A stretch of DNA of 62,461 bases from Burkholderiales bacterium (lineage in GTDB: Bacteria > Pseudomonadota > Gammaproteobacteria > Burkholderiales > Burkholderiaceae_C): the NCBI GenBank assembly GCA_003963075.1, contig RXJV01000049.1:1-62461 (forward strand), given 5' to 3'. Within the stretch, counting starts at the first letter, position 1; every line of letters begins with the position of its first letter. The notes beneath the pieces were generated by a model. That model had not been told where the DNA came from, did not search any database, and was given only the letters and a program-made list of their open reading frames with translations. Of this stretch, positions 1-8,862 are shown piece by piece. Position numbers and translations under genes: made by a program.

Positions 1-75
1 GTTGATGTCAGCGGCCGCCACGTGCAGGGTGATGCGGCGTTCCAGCTTTTCGAGGGTTTCGACGGTGACGGCCAT
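1..75 (-). CDS. tig: Trigger factor, N-terminal start only (partial)
   Basis: Only the first 25 codons are in the window; the gene runs off the left edge. The visible start reads MAVTVETLEKLERRITL, the characteristic opening of betaproteobacterial trigger factor, the ribosome-bound chaperone and prolyl isomerase that meets nascent chains at the exit tunnel. A tRNA-Leu gene lies just upstream on the same strand, a common arrangement ahead of tig-clpP-clpX in Burkholderiales. The call rests on a short peptide, but the match is distinctive. Confidence 0.8.
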   Translation of the reverse strand, partial: MAVTVETLEKLERRITLHVAAADIN

Positions 76-103
76 GATGGACTCGGGAACAGTTGAAGGA
101 CAA

Positions 104-190
104 TGGTGCGCGGGGCCGGACTCGAACCGGCACGCCCGTGAAGGCGTCAGGACCTAAACCTGGTGCGTCTACCAATTTCGCCACCCGCGC
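104..190 (-). tRNA. tRNA-Leu (anticodon UAG)
   Basis: The minus strand folds as a class II tRNA. The acceptor stem GCGCGGG pairs with CCCGCGC, followed by discriminator A and an encoded CCA. The D-arm GGCGAAATTGGTAGACGC is typical of bacterial tRNA-Leu, the anticodon loop TTTAGGT gives UAG, there is a long variable arm, and GGTTCGAGTCC forms the T-arm. It reads CUN leucine codons, including the CUA codons used in the leu leader peptide of this window. Confidence 0.97.
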
Positions 191-253
191 AACGGGTTGG
201 TTCTGGTTGGGCTGTCGTGATGACAACCCCGTAGGCGATTCGGCAAACCGGCG

Positions 254-259
254 ATTGTA
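254..259 (-). promoter_or_regulatory. Possible -10 box for the tRNA-Leu/tig transcript
   Basis: TACAAT on the minus strand matches five of six -10 positions and lies about 60 bases before the tRNA. No convincing -35 box was seen, so this is a weak call. Confidence 0.3.
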
Positions 260-322
260 GCGACCCCGCGCGACGGGACCGCCGCCCCTGGAGCGCGGGG
301 CGGCAGAAACCCTCATCGGGGG

Positions 323-3300
323 TCAGGCCGGGTCGCCTTCCGACGCCGCGTCTGCCGGCGGCATGCTGTGCAGCCGGCTCTCTTCTTCCTCATGCGGCCG
401 GACCACGCGGAACCAGGCGGCGTACATGGCCGGCAATGCCAGCAGCGTCAGCACGGTTGCAACGATGAGGCCGCCCATGATGGCCACCGCCATCGGCCCC
501 CAGAAAACGCTGCGCGACAGCGGAATCATCGCCAGCACTGCCGCGGCAGCGGTCAGCACGATGGGGCGGAAGCGCCGCACCGCAGACTCGACGATGGCAG
601 ACCAGTCCGGCACGCCGCGCGCGCGGTCCTGCTCGATCTGGTCGATCAGGATCACCGAGTTGCGAATGATCATGCCGTTGAGCGCAATGACGCCCAGCAT
701 GGCAACGAAGCCGAAAGGCCGGCCCAGCACCAACAGCGCCATCGCCACGCCGGCGATCCCGAGGAAGCCCGTGACGAAGGCCAGCAGCGAGCGCGAGAAG
801 CTTTGCAGCTGCAGCATCAGCAGCGTGAAGGTGATGAACAGCATCACGGGCACACCTGCAAAGATCGAGCCCTGACCCTTGCTGCTTTCCTCCACCGCAC
901 CGGCGATCTGGATGCTGTAGCCCGTGGGCATCTGCTTCTGCAGTTCATCCAGCTTCGGCCAGACCTCCCTGGTCACCGTCGCCCCCTGCAAGCCCTCGGC
1001 CACGTCACCCTGAACCGTCACGGCGTAGTTGCGCCCCTCGCGCCACATCACCCCGGGCTCCCAGGCGAAATCGACCTTGGCGATCTGCGTCAACGGGATC
1101 GCTCGGCCGGTATTGCTGGGCACATAGGCGTTGCCGATGTCGGTGATGACGGCACGCTCGTCCTCGGGCTGCCGCAACACGATGTCGATCAGCTTGTCCG
1201 CCTCGCGATATTGGCCAATGACGCTGCCCGAAAGCAGCGTGCGCGTGGACTGCGCCAGGCTCTGGCTGCTGACGCCCAGCGCCTGGGCTTTGTCCTGATC
1301 GATGTTCAGCCGCAGCGTCTTGACGTTTTCGTTCCAGTTGTCATTGACGCCGCGCATATTGGGGCTGGCGCGCAGGATCTCCTTGGCCTGATCGGCCCAG
1401 TCCCGAACGACCTTGGGATCCGTGCCGGTGACGCGGAACTGCACCGGGTACTGCACCGGTGGCCCATTGGGCAGCAGCTTGACGCGCCCACGCGCTTCAG
1501 GGAACTCCTCCGCGAGCAGCGCTGGCAGACGCTTGCGCAGTTCCTCGCGCTCCGGCAGCCCCTTGGGCAACAGGATGGTCTGCATCACATTGGAGGCCGG
1601 GAAGATCGTGTCAAGCGGCAGGTAGAAGCGCGGCACGCCGGAGCCGACCCAGCTGGTCACCGTGGCAAGCCCCGGCTCCTTCAGCATGCGCGCCTCGAAG
1701 CGCTTGGCGAGCGCCTGCGTCTCCTGGATCGTCGAGCCCTCGGGCAGGGTCAGGTCGACCAGCACCTCGGGGCGGCTGGAGTCCGGGAAGAACTGCTGCT
1801 GCACCTGACCCATGCCGAAGATGCCGAGGCCAAACACCAACAACGTGATGCCGATGGTCTTCCAGCGGTTCTCAACACACCAGCGCACCAGGCTCCGGAA
1901 GCGGTTGTAGAACGGGGTATCGAAAAGCTCATGAACCTCACCGGCCGCCACGGGCCGGCTCTTCAGCAGCAACGCACCCAGGTAAGGCACGAAATAGACC
2001 GACGCCACCCAGGAGATCACGAGCGCCGCTGCCGTGACTGCGAAGATCGCGAAGGTGTATTCGCCGGTGACCGACTTCGCCAGCCCGATCGGCAGGAAGC
2101 CGACCGCCGTGATCAGCGTGCCCGTCAACATGGGCATGGCCGTCACGTCATAGGCGAAGGTCGCGGCGCGCATCTTGTCGTAGCCCTCTTCGAGTTTGCG
2201 CACCATCATCTCAACCGCAATGATCGCGTCGTCCACCAGCAGGCCCAGCGCGATGATCAGCGAGCCCAGCGAGATCTTGTGCAAGCCCACGCCCCAATAG
2301 AACATGGTCGTGAAGGTGATGGCCAGCACCAGCGGAATGGTGATGGCGACGACCAGACCCGGCCAAATGTCCACGCGCAACGGGCGCGTGTGCAGCCCGA
2401 GCGACAGGAAGCTCACCGCCAGCACGATCACGACGGCTTCGATGAGCACATGCACGAACTCGCCCACCGAGGTGGTGACGGCCTTGGGCTGGTCCTGAAT
2501 CTGCCCCAGCTGAATGCCGGCGGGCAGGTCGCGCTCGATGGCCTGGGTGGCCACGGCCAGGGCCTTGCCCATCGCGATGATGTCGCCCCCCTTGGCCATT
2601 GAAACACCGAGGGCCAGCACCTCCTTGCCCTGGAAGCGAACCGTCGTGGCCGGTGGGTCGGCGTAGGCGCGTTTGATGGAAGCGATATCACCCAGCTTGA
2701 TCTGGCTGGCCACGCCGGTCTGCGGGTTCACGGCACGGATCGGCACATCCGCCAGGGCCTGGGTCGACGTGAACTGCCCCTGGACACGGATCTGGAAGTT
2801 GGCGCTGCCGGCGTTCAGCACGCCGGCGCCCTCGATCGCGTTCTGGGCATTGATCTGGCCGATGACCTGGTTGAAATCCAGGCCCAGTTGAGCAAGGCGC
2901 TTCTGCGGAATCTCGACGTAGAGCTTCTCCGGCTGCTGGCCGTAGATCTCGACCTTGGCCACATCCTTGACCCTCAACAGCGCCTGCCGCACGCGGTCGG
3001 CATGCTCGCGCAATTCCTCGCGGCTGAAGCCATCGGCCGACAGTGCATAGATCGAACCGTAGACGTCTCCGAACTCGTCGTTGAAGAGCGGCCCGATGAC
3101 GCCCTGGGGCAGCGTGGCACGGATGTCGCCCACCTTCTTGCGCACCTGGTACCAGGTTTCCGGAACCTCTTTGGGCGGCGTGCTGTCCTTGAGCTGAAAG
3201 ACCGTCACCGACTCGCCGGGCTTGGTCGACGAGCGGATCTTGTCCGCGTGGTTGACCTCCTGCAGCACCTTCTCGATCTTGTCGACGACCTGATCGGCCA

Positions 3301-3514
3301 TTTGCTGCGACGTCGCGCCCGGCCAAAAGGTCTGGATCACCATCACCCGGAACGTGAATGGCGGGTCCTCATCCTGGCCGAGCTGGAAATAGGCCACAAA
3401 GCCCATCAGCATCAGCACCACCATCAGATAGCGGGTCAGCGCCGGATGCTCAAGGGCCCAGCGCGACACATTGAAACTCGCGCCGACCGACGGCTTGCTC
3501 TCAGGGATGTTCAT
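323..3514 (-). CDS. RND efflux transporter permease
   Basis: About 1063 residues, the usual length for an inner-membrane RND pump of the AcrB/HAE type, which exchanges protons for drugs or other hydrophobic compounds. The first membrane segment (about residues 25-45) is followed by a large periplasmic domain. The fourth-segment motif GLLVDDAIIAVEMM holds the paired Asp needed for proton relay, and a second repeat of membrane segments ends near residue 1040. The ATG of MNIPESK at 3514 was chosen because it lies 13 bases after the adaptor stop; longer in-frame starts run into the adaptor gene. No outer-membrane channel gene is present, so it presumably uses one encoded elsewhere. The substrate cannot be told from sequence. 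Confidence 0.93.
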   Translation of the reverse strand: MNIPESKPSVGASFNVSRWALEHPALTRYLMVVLMLMGFVAYFQLGQDEDPPFTFRVMVIQTFWPGATSQQMADQVVDKIEKVLQEVNHADKIRSSTKPGESVTVFQLKDSTPPKEVPETWYQVRKKVGDIRATLPQGVIGPLFNDEFGDVYGSIYALSADGFSREELREHADRVRQALLRVKDVAKVEIYGQQPEKLYVEIPQKRLAQLGLDFNQVIGQINAQNAIEGAGVLNAGSANFQIRVQGQFTSTQALADVPIRAVNPQTGVASQIKLGDIASIKRAYADPPATTVRFQGKEVLALGVSMAKGGDIIAMGKALAVATQAIERDLPAGIQLGQIQDQPKAVTTSVGEFVHVLIEAVVIVLAVSFLSLGLHTRPLRVDIWPGLVVAITIPLVLAITFTTMFYWGVGLHKISLGSLIIALGLLVDDAIIAVEMMVRKLEEGYDKMRAATFAYDVTAMPMLTGTLITAVGFLPIGLAKSVTGEYTFAIFAVTAAALVISWVASVYFVPYLGALLLKSRPVAAGEVHELFDTPFYNRFRSLVRWCVENRWKTIGITLLVFGLGIFGMGQVQQQFFPDSSRPEVLVDLTLPEGSTIQETQALAKRFEARMLKEPGLATVTSWVGSGVPRFYLPLDTIFPASNVMQTILLPKGLPEREELRKRLPALLAEEFPEARGRVKLLPNGPPVQYPVQFRVTGTDPKVVRDWADQAKEILRASPNMRGVNDNWNENVKTLRLNIDQDKAQALGVSSQSLAQSTRTLLSGSVIGQYREADKLIDIVLRQPEDERAVITDIGNAYVPSNTGRAIPLTQIAKVDFAWEPGVMWREGRNYAVTVQGDVAEGLQGATVTREVWPKLDELQKQMPTGYSIQIAGAVEESSKGQGSIFAGVPVMLFITFTLLMLQLQSFSRSLLAFVTGFLGIAGVAMALLVLGRPFGFVAMLGVIALNGMIIRNSVILIDQIEQDRARGVPDWSAIVESAVRRFRPIVLTAAAAVLAMIPLSRSVFWGPMAVAIMGGLIVATVLTLLALPAMYAAWFRVVRPHEEEESRLHSMPPADAASEGDPA

Positions 3515-3527
3515 GCGCGGTACCGGC

Positions 3528-4673
3528 TCAGCGTGAGGCTGCGGGCGTCGCAGGCGTGGCATCGGCTGCCGCCGGCGCCGTGCGCGGCGGCACGTAGCGC
3601 CGGACCTTTTGGCCAGGATTGAGGACATGCACGCCGGCCACCACCACCTCCTGGCCCGCGTTGAGGCCGCCGGCGATGACGGCCTCGTTGCCATCGGCGC
3701 CACCCACCTGCACCGGCACCGGCTTGACGGTCATCGAGGCCCCGTCCACCACCCACACCGACGTCTTGCCGCCCTGCTGCAGCACCGCGGCCAGCGGCAG
3801 CTTGATGACGCCTGCGCGCTGCGGCAGGTCCAGCACCACGGTGGCCGATTGCCCGAGCTTGGCGTCCAGCGGGCCGGCGTCGGCCTTGATCAGAAAGGTG
3901 CGCGTGACCGGATCGGCCGCTGCCGCCACCTCGCGCAGCGTCAGTGGGAAGGTCTTGTCGCTGCCCCACAGCCGCACCCGCAGCGCGCCCGCCTGGCCCG
4001 CCGCCGATTTGACGCGTCCGATCTGGTCCTCGGGCACCGAAAAGACAATGTCACGCGGGCCGTCCAGCGCCACGCGAACCACCGGTGCCCCAGCGGCCAG
4101 CACCTGGCCAGGCTCCGCGTCGATGCCGGTGACCACGCCCGCCGCGTCCGCCACCAGCTGGGCATAGCCCGCCTGGTTGCCCTGCACATCGGCCTGGGCC
4201 CGTGCCTGCTCAAGCTGGGCCTGGGCTGCCTTGAAGGCGGAATCGCGCCGCTCCAGCTCGGCCACGCTGATGAATCCCTGGCGCTGCAGGTCGACGAAAC
4301 GCTTGTAGTCCTGGCCCGCCTGGTCGCGGTTGGTGCGCGCGGCGGCCACGGCCGCGCTGGCAGCCGCCTCGGCCAGCCGCAAGTCCTGCCCGTCGAGACG
4401 CGCCAGCAGCTGGCCGGCCTTGACCGAATCGCCCAGATTGACCGCGCGGCTGAGCAGCTTGCCCGGAACGCGGAAGGACAGGCGCGATTCGATGCGCGGC
4501 TTCACCTCGGCCGCATACTCATGACTTGAACTCGCCGAGCTGGTGCTGACGAGCTGGGTGCGCACCGCGCGTACCGGCTCGGGGGCGGCAGCTTCCCGAC
4601 TGCATCCCGACACCAGGGCCGAAAGCAGGGCCGCCAGCAGCAAGGGCGGCGCGAGACGCAAAAGATGGAGCAT
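3528..4673 (-). CDS. RND efflux periplasmic adaptor (lipoprotein)
   Basis: A 381-residue membrane fusion protein linking the RND permease to an outer-membrane channel. The N-terminus is a lipoprotein signal with lipobox VSGC (Cys24). Then come the barrel-sandwich half-motif (RVPGKLLSRAVNLGDSVKAG), an alpha-helical hairpin (about residues 90-150) and a beta-barrel domain. The ATG at 4673 gives the clean signal peptide; an upstream TTG would add 29 unrelated residues. It is first in a two-gene operon with the permease. Its promoter region holds a perfect TTGACA -35 and a TetR-like palindrome, so induction by a ligand-binding repressor is likely. The repressor gene is not in this window. Confidence 0.92.
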   Translation of the reverse strand: MLHLLRLAPPLLLAALLSALVSGCSREAAAPEPVRAVRTQLVSTSSASSSHEYAAEVKPRIESRLSFRVPGKLLSRAVNLGDSVKAGQLLARLDGQDLRLAEAAASAAVAAARTNRDQAGQDYKRFVDLQRQGFISVAELERRDSAFKAAQAQLEQARAQADVQGNQAGYAQLVADAAGVVTGIDAEPGQVLAAGAPVVRVALDGPRDIVFSVPEDQIGRVKSAAGQAGALRVRLWGSDKTFPLTLREVAAAADPVTRTFLIKADAGPLDAKLGQSATVVLDLPQRAGVIKLPLAAVLQQGGKTSVWVVDGASMTVKPVPVQVGGADGNEAVIAGGLNAGQEVVVAGVHVLNPGQKVRRYVPPRTAPAAADATPATPAASR

Positions 4674-4714
4674 GCAGACCTCGGCAGGAATGGAACGACC
4701 GGCGTCGAATTTAA

Positions 4715-4728
4715 TGACCGGCGGGTCA
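4715..4728. promoter_or_regulatory. Palindromic operator, TetR-type
   Basis: TGACC-GGCG-GGTCA, two perfect 5-bp arms around 4 bp. It starts two bases after the proposed -10 of the efflux promoter, so it would cover the transcription start. This placement and arm sequence fit TetR-family repressors of RND pumps; the identity of the protein is inferred. Confidence 0.55.
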
Positions 4729-4730
4729 GT

Positions 4731-4760
4731 AATGTATTCAGACCCTGCATGAACTGTCAA
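4731..4760 (-). promoter_or_regulatory. Sigma-70 promoter of the RND efflux operon
   Basis: The minus strand reads TTGACA (4755-4760), an 18-bp spacer, then TACATT (4731-4736). The -35 is perfect and the -10 matches four of six. Transcription would start near 4724, inside the palindrome at 4715-4728, leaving about 50 bases before the adaptor ATG. Confidence 0.6.
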
Positions 4761-4793
4761 ACCTCAGCGCACATCGGGCAGAGAGAGCCGAGC

Positions 4794-5618
4794 TTGAGCA
4801 TCGAACACTATGAAAACTTTCCGGTCGCCTCGTGGCTTTGCCCTCCCGCGCTCCGGCCGGCGGTCATCGCCCTCTACCACTTCGCACGCACCGCCGACGA
4901 TCTTGCCGACGAAGGCGATGCCGCCACAGCGGTCCGCGTGCAGGCGCTGCGGGACTACCGCGCCGACCTGAACGCCCTCGCCGCCGGCAGGGCACCATCA
5001 GCGCGCTGGAAGGCGGTCTTTGCGCCGCTGGCGCGGGAGCTGCATCGCCTGGATGCCACGCTGCTGCACGACCTGCTCGACGCCTTTGAGCAGGACCTGG
5101 CGCCACCGCGCTACCGCGACCGCGACCACCTGCTGGACTACTGCCGTCGCTCGGCCAACCCGATCGGGCGCCTGCTGCTGGGCCTGTACGGCGTCGGCGA
5201 CACCGCGTCACTGCGGCGCTCCGACGCCATCTGCTCCGCGCTGCAATTGATCAACTTCTGGCAGGACTTCAGTCGCGATGGCCCCCGGAGCCGGCTCTAC
5301 GTTCCCCAGGCCGACCTGGACCGTCACGGCGTGAGCGCCGAAGCGGTGCTGGCCTGCCAGGACGGGCCGGCTGCGCGTGCGCTGATCCGGGACCTCTGCG
5401 ACTGGGCACGCACGCTGATGCAGGAGGGCGCACCGCTGGCGCTTTCGCTGCCCGGCCGCGCCGGCTGGGAGCTGCGGCTGGTCGTGCAGGGCGGCCTGCT
5501 GATCCTCGACAAGATCGCGGCGCGGGGCCATGACAGCCTGGTCCACCGCCCCAAGATCGAAGCCCTGGACCTGCCCCGCCTGACCTGGCGTGCGCTGACA
5601 ATGCGCGCCAGATCATGA
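4794..5618 (+). CDS. hpnC: Squalene synthase HpnC (hydroxysqualene synthase)
   Basis: About 274 residues of the trans-isoprenyl diphosphate synthase fold. HpnC converts presqualene diphosphate to hydroxysqualene. Visible family features are the start SIEHYENFPVASWL, the first acidic motif FARTADDLADE, and the second region LINFWQDFSRD with the following RLYVP. The TTG at 4794 was chosen because AGAGAGAG lies 6-13 bases upstream and HpnC proteins usually begin a few residues before HYENFPVAS. The ATG at 4749 is possible but lies in the opposing pump promoter. The stop overlaps the hpnD start (ATGA), so hpnCDE is one translationally coupled operon. Squalene would feed hopanoids or another triterpenoid; no cyclase is in view. 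Confidence 0.88.
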   Translation: MSIEHYENFPVASWLCPPALRPAVIALYHFARTADDLADEGDAATAVRVQALRDYRADLNALAAGRAPSARWKAVFAPLARELHRLDATLLHDLLDAFEQDLAPPRYRDRDHLLDYCRRSANPIGRLLLGLYGVGDTASLRRSDAICSALQLINFWQDFSRDGPRSRLYVPQADLDRHGVSAEAVLACQDGPAARALIRDLCDWARTLMQEGAPLALSLPGRAGWELRLVVQGGLLILDKIAARGHDSLVHRPKIEALDLPRLTWRALTMRARS

Positions 5619-6463
5619 GTCCCGAGCAATACGTCCAGCAGAAGGCCGCCGCCAGCGGCTCGAGCTTCTACTACGCCTTCCTGTTCCTGCCGCCGCCGCG
5701 GCGCGCGGCGATCACGGCCTTCTACGCCTTCTGCCGCGAGGTGGACGATGTCGTCGACGAGACGCAGGACGCCGGTGTCGCCGCGACCAAGCTGGCCTGG
5801 TGGCGCACTGAAGCCGCCGCCGCCTTCGCCGGCCAGCCCAGCCACCCGGCCATGAAGGCGTTGATGCCCCATGTACAGGCCTACGACATCCGGCTGGAGC
5901 ATCTGAACGCGGTCATCGAGGGCTGCGAGATGGACCTGCAACAGACCCGCTACCTGGACTTCCCCGGCCTCGCCCGCTACTGCCACCTGGTGGCCGGCAT
6001 CGTGGGCGAGGTGGCCAGCGGCATCTTCGGTCGCACGCAGCCGCAGACCGTCGACTACGCCCACAAGCTCGGGCTCGCGATGCAGCTGACCAACATCATC
6101 CGCGACGTCGGCGACGACGCCCGCCGCGGCCGCATCTACCTGCCGGTGAATGAGCTGCAGCAGTTCGGCGTGAAGGCCCATGAGATCCTGCTGCGCAGCA
6201 GTCCCTGGGGCTACAGCGAGCGCTTCACGGCGCTGATGCAGTTCCAGGCCCGGCGCGCGCACCAGCTCTACGACGAGGCGCTGGCGCTGCTGCCCGACGC
6301 CGACCGCGCGGCCCAGAAGCCAGGGCTGATGATGGCCAACATCTACCGCGCGCTGCTCGTCGAGATCGAGCGCGAGAACTTCCAGGTGCTGCAGCAGCGC
6401 ATCTCGCTGACGCCGGTGCGCAAGCTGTGGATCGCGATGAAGACCAATTGGCGCGGGCGGTGA
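5615..6463 (+). CDS. hpnD: Presqualene diphosphate synthase HpnD
   Basis: 282 residues. It joins two farnesyl diphosphates into presqualene diphosphate, the first step of the bacterial three-enzyme squalene route. The substrate-binding motifs are clear: FCREVDDVVDE near residue 40, and QLTNIIRDVGDDARRGRIYLP near residues 155-175. The opening (SPEQYVQQKAAASGSSFYYAFLFL) is typical of HpnD/CrtB-like proteins. It overlaps hpnC by four bases upstream, and its TGA overlaps the GTG start of hpnE downstream. Confidence 0.94.
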   Translation: MSPEQYVQQKAAASGSSFYYAFLFLPPPRRAAITAFYAFCREVDDVVDETQDAGVAATKLAWWRTEAAAAFAGQPSHPAMKALMPHVQAYDIRLEHLNAVIEGCEMDLQQTRYLDFPGLARYCHLVAGIVGEVASGIFGRTQPQTVDYAHKLGLAMQLTNIIRDVGDDARRGRIYLPVNELQQFGVKAHEILLRSSPWGYSERFTALMQFQARRAHQLYDEALALLPDADRAAQKPGLMMANIYRALLVEIERENFQVLQQRISLTPVRKLWIAMKTNWRGR

Positions 6464-7785
6464 AGGTTGCCATCGTCGGGTGCGGCTGGGCGGGCATCGC
6501 GGCTGCCGTCCGCCTGGCCGATGCAGGCCACGACATCACGGTGTTCGAGATGGCGCCACAGCCCGGCGGCCGGGCGCGCAGCGTCGCCGGGGCCGATGCT
6601 GCGCGGCCCTACGACAACGGCCAGCACATCCTGATCGGCGCCTACCGCGACAGCCTGGCGCTGATGCGCCGGCTGGGCGTCGACCCCGACGCTGTGCTCC
6701 AGCGCCTGCCGCTGGCCCTGCCCTACCCCGGTGAGCCCGGTCTGCGCCTGCCGCCTGGCCCGCCGCTGCTGGCGTTCGCGCGCGGCGTGCTGGCCCACCG
6801 CGGCTGGCCGCTGAATGCCCGGCTGGGCCTGCTCGCCGCGGCCGGCGGCTGGCTGGCGCGCGGCTTCCGCTGCGACCCGGGCCTGAGCGTGGCCACGCTG
6901 TGCGCCGGCCTGCCGGCCGTCGTGAAACGCGATCTCGTCGAACCGCTGTGCGTCGCCGCGCTGAACACGCCGGCACCGCAGGCCAGCGCCCGCGTCTTCC
7001 TGCGCGTGCTGAAGGACGCCCTCTTCAGCGGTGCCGGCAGTGCCGACCTGCTGCTGCCGCGCCGGCCGCTGTCCGAGCTGCTGGCTGGGCCGGCCGCGGT
7101 CTGGCTGGGCGAGCGGCTGCGCCTGGGCCATCGGGTGCAGGCTCTCGAGGCCGGCTGGCGCGTCGATGGTGAAGGCTTCGACGCCGTCGTGCTTGCCTGC
7201 ACCAGCGTCGAGGCGGTGCGGCTGACGGCGGGCATCGCACCGGCCTGGTCAGCCACCGCGGGGGGGCTGGGCTTCGAGCCCATCATCACGGTCTACCTGC
7301 ACAGCCCTGGCAGCGCGCTGCCGTCGCCCATGCTCGCGCTGCGCGACGGGCCAGACGCGCCGGCGCAGTTCGTCTTCGATCACGGCCAGCTGGGCGGCGC
7401 GCCGGGGCGTTTCGCTTTCGTCGTCAGCGGCGCGGCGCCCTGGGTGGCGCGCGGCGGCTGCGCCGAGGCCGTGCTGGCGCGGGCCCTGCGTGAGCTGAAC
7501 TGGGCCACGCCCCCTGTCATCGACAAGCTGCTGACCGAGAAGCGCGCCACGTTCGCCTGCACGCCCGGCCTGGTGCGACCGCCGGCGCGCATCGCGCCAG
7601 GCCTGTGGGCGGCCGGCGACTACATCGACGGCCCCTACCCGGCCACGCTCGAGGGTGCGGTGCGTGCCGGCCAGGCCGCGGCTCAGGGCGTCGCCGCCGA
7701 GGCCGATGGCGGCGCGGGCAGCGGCGCTGGAACGGGCGCGGGCGCGAAAGGCGCCGCCAGCGGTTCGCCGACGAAAACGCCCTGA
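6460..7785 (+). CDS. hpnE: Squalene-associated FAD-dependent desaturase HpnE
   Basis: About 441 residues. HpnE reduces hydroxysqualene to squalene using FAD. The N-terminus has the dinucleotide-binding motif (VAIVGCGWAGIAAAVRLADAGHDITVFE) and the following GGRARS. The C-terminus has the amine-oxidase-type FAD motif with WAAGDYIDGPYPATLEGAVRAG. The start is the GTG at 6460, overlapping the hpnD stop as GTGA. The last 30 residues are Gly/Ala/Thr-rich and have no place in the fold. They lie opposite the Ala/Pro tail of the convergent gene, and the two coding regions overlap by 103 bases. Confidence 0.92.
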   Translation: MKVAIVGCGWAGIAAAVRLADAGHDITVFEMAPQPGGRARSVAGADAARPYDNGQHILIGAYRDSLALMRRLGVDPDAVLQRLPLALPYPGEPGLRLPPGPPLLAFARGVLAHRGWPLNARLGLLAAAGGWLARGFRCDPGLSVATLCAGLPAVVKRDLVEPLCVAALNTPAPQASARVFLRVLKDALFSGAGSADLLLPRRPLSELLAGPAAVWLGERLRLGHRVQALEAGWRVDGEGFDAVVLACTSVEAVRLTAGIAPAWSATAGGLGFEPIITVYLHSPGSALPSPMLALRDGPDAPAQFVFDHGQLGGAPGRFAFVVSGAAPWVARGGCAEAVLARALRELNWATPPVIDKLLTEKRATFACTPGLVRPPARIAPGLWAAGDYIDGPYPATLEGAVRAGQAAAQGVAAEADGGAGSGAGTGAGAKGAASGSPTKTP

Positions 7786-8828
7786 GCCGGCCAGGCGACG
7801 CTGTGCCAATAGGCTTCCAGCGCGCTGACGCCCTGAACATAGGACAGGATCAGGAGCTGCGGGTGCGGGAACTTCTGCAGATGGTTGCAGGGCTCGCTGA
7901 CCGTGCCATAGCTGGCGGTGGCGCCGGCATCGATCCAATCCAGGATGTTCATCTGCCCCTCACCGGCCGGCCGCTCCAGTTGGCCACCGAACGACGTGAG
8001 ATGGTCAGCCAGCGCGCCGGGCAGCCATTCATGGCCCAGGGGTGCGGGCACGCGCGCCAGCCCGGTCTGGTAGATCAGGGTGCGCCGCAGCGGCGGCAGC
8101 GCCTCGCTCCGCACGCGCCCCACCTCGACACCGGCCACGCCGGGCACCGGACCGGCCGGCGGGAAGATGCGCTCGCGAACGTTGCGATGGACGTCCGGCG
8201 TGGCAGCCAGCCAGGCCATCGCCGGTTCGGCCGCGGCACCCGCCAGCGTGTGGTCGGAGGCAATGCCGCGCTCGATCATCGCCAGCGCCGCGGGCACCGA
8301 GCGCGCCGCGAGCTGCATGCTCGGACGCAGCCCCAGCACACTCCAGGGTCGCGCGCCGAAGTAGTTGGCGTAGGCGCTGGCGCGCGTCGGGGCGCAACTC
8401 TGGGCGCAGACCTCGGGCTGCAGGCCCTGCGCCAGCGCACTGGTCAACGAATTGCATTCCACCGAATAGGGCTGCACCCAGGCGAGCGCCAGGCCATTGA
8501 CGTTCTCCGGCATCTGTTTGCGGATGGACTGGTCGAGCGCCGCGAATTCCTCGCGCGTCAGGCTGGCGCGTTGCGGCAGCTGCACGCGGACGACCTGGGC
8601 CTCCGGGATGCCACGGCGCCGGGCGTAGTACTCGCCGACGCTGACGGAATAGGGATCCGCCGTGTTGATGACCAGGCCCAGCTCACGGGCGGTGATGCGG
8701 CCATACAGGCGCGGCATCTGCGCCCAACGCGGGTCGGCAGCGGCGGGCTCAGCCGCGTGACCGGCCGTGGCCCAGGCCAGCGCGACGAGGCCCAGAATTT
8801 GCCACTTAATGAAGCCAACTTTCGCCAT
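7683..8828 (-). CDS. TIGR03790 family protein, secreted
   Basis: About 381 residues with a signal peptide (MAKVGFIKWQILGLVALAWATAGHA). The body matches my memory of the TIGR03790 family, which has no known function: it opens with RELGLVINTADPYSVSVGEYYARRRGIP and ends near SYGTVSEPCNHLQKFPHPQLLILSYVQGVSALEAYWHSVAWPAQGVFVGEP. The ATG at 8828 gives a complete signal peptide; a start at 8873 would overlap the divergent IclR gene. The C-terminal 20 residues are almost only Ala and Pro and overlap the 3' end of hpnE on the other strand. It faces away from the IclR gene across 34 bases. Confidence 0.8.
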   Translation of the reverse strand: MAKVGFIKWQILGLVALAWATAGHAAEPAAADPRWAQMPRLYGRITARELGLVINTADPYSVSVGEYYARRRGIPEAQVVRVQLPQRASLTREEFAALDQSIRKQMPENVNGLALAWVQPYSVECNSLTSALAQGLQPEVCAQSCAPTRASAYANYFGARPWSVLGLRPSMQLAARSVPAALAMIERGIASDHTLAGAAAEPAMAWLAATPDVHRNVRERIFPPAGPVPGVAGVEVGRVRSEALPPLRRTLIYQTGLARVPAPLGHEWLPGALADHLTSFGGQLERPAGEGQMNILDWIDAGATASYGTVSEPCNHLQKFPHPQLLILSYVQGVSALEAYWHSVAWPAQGVFVGEPLAAPFAPAPVPAPLPAPPSASAATP

Positions 8829-8862
8829 ACAAAACACCAACAATCTCCCCCACAATGACGCC

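Noticed and set aside
368-2602. A 744-codon plus-strand frame across the RND permease
   Set aside because: It mirrors the permease gene, is rich in His/Gln/Arg from reversed codons, and has no domain.
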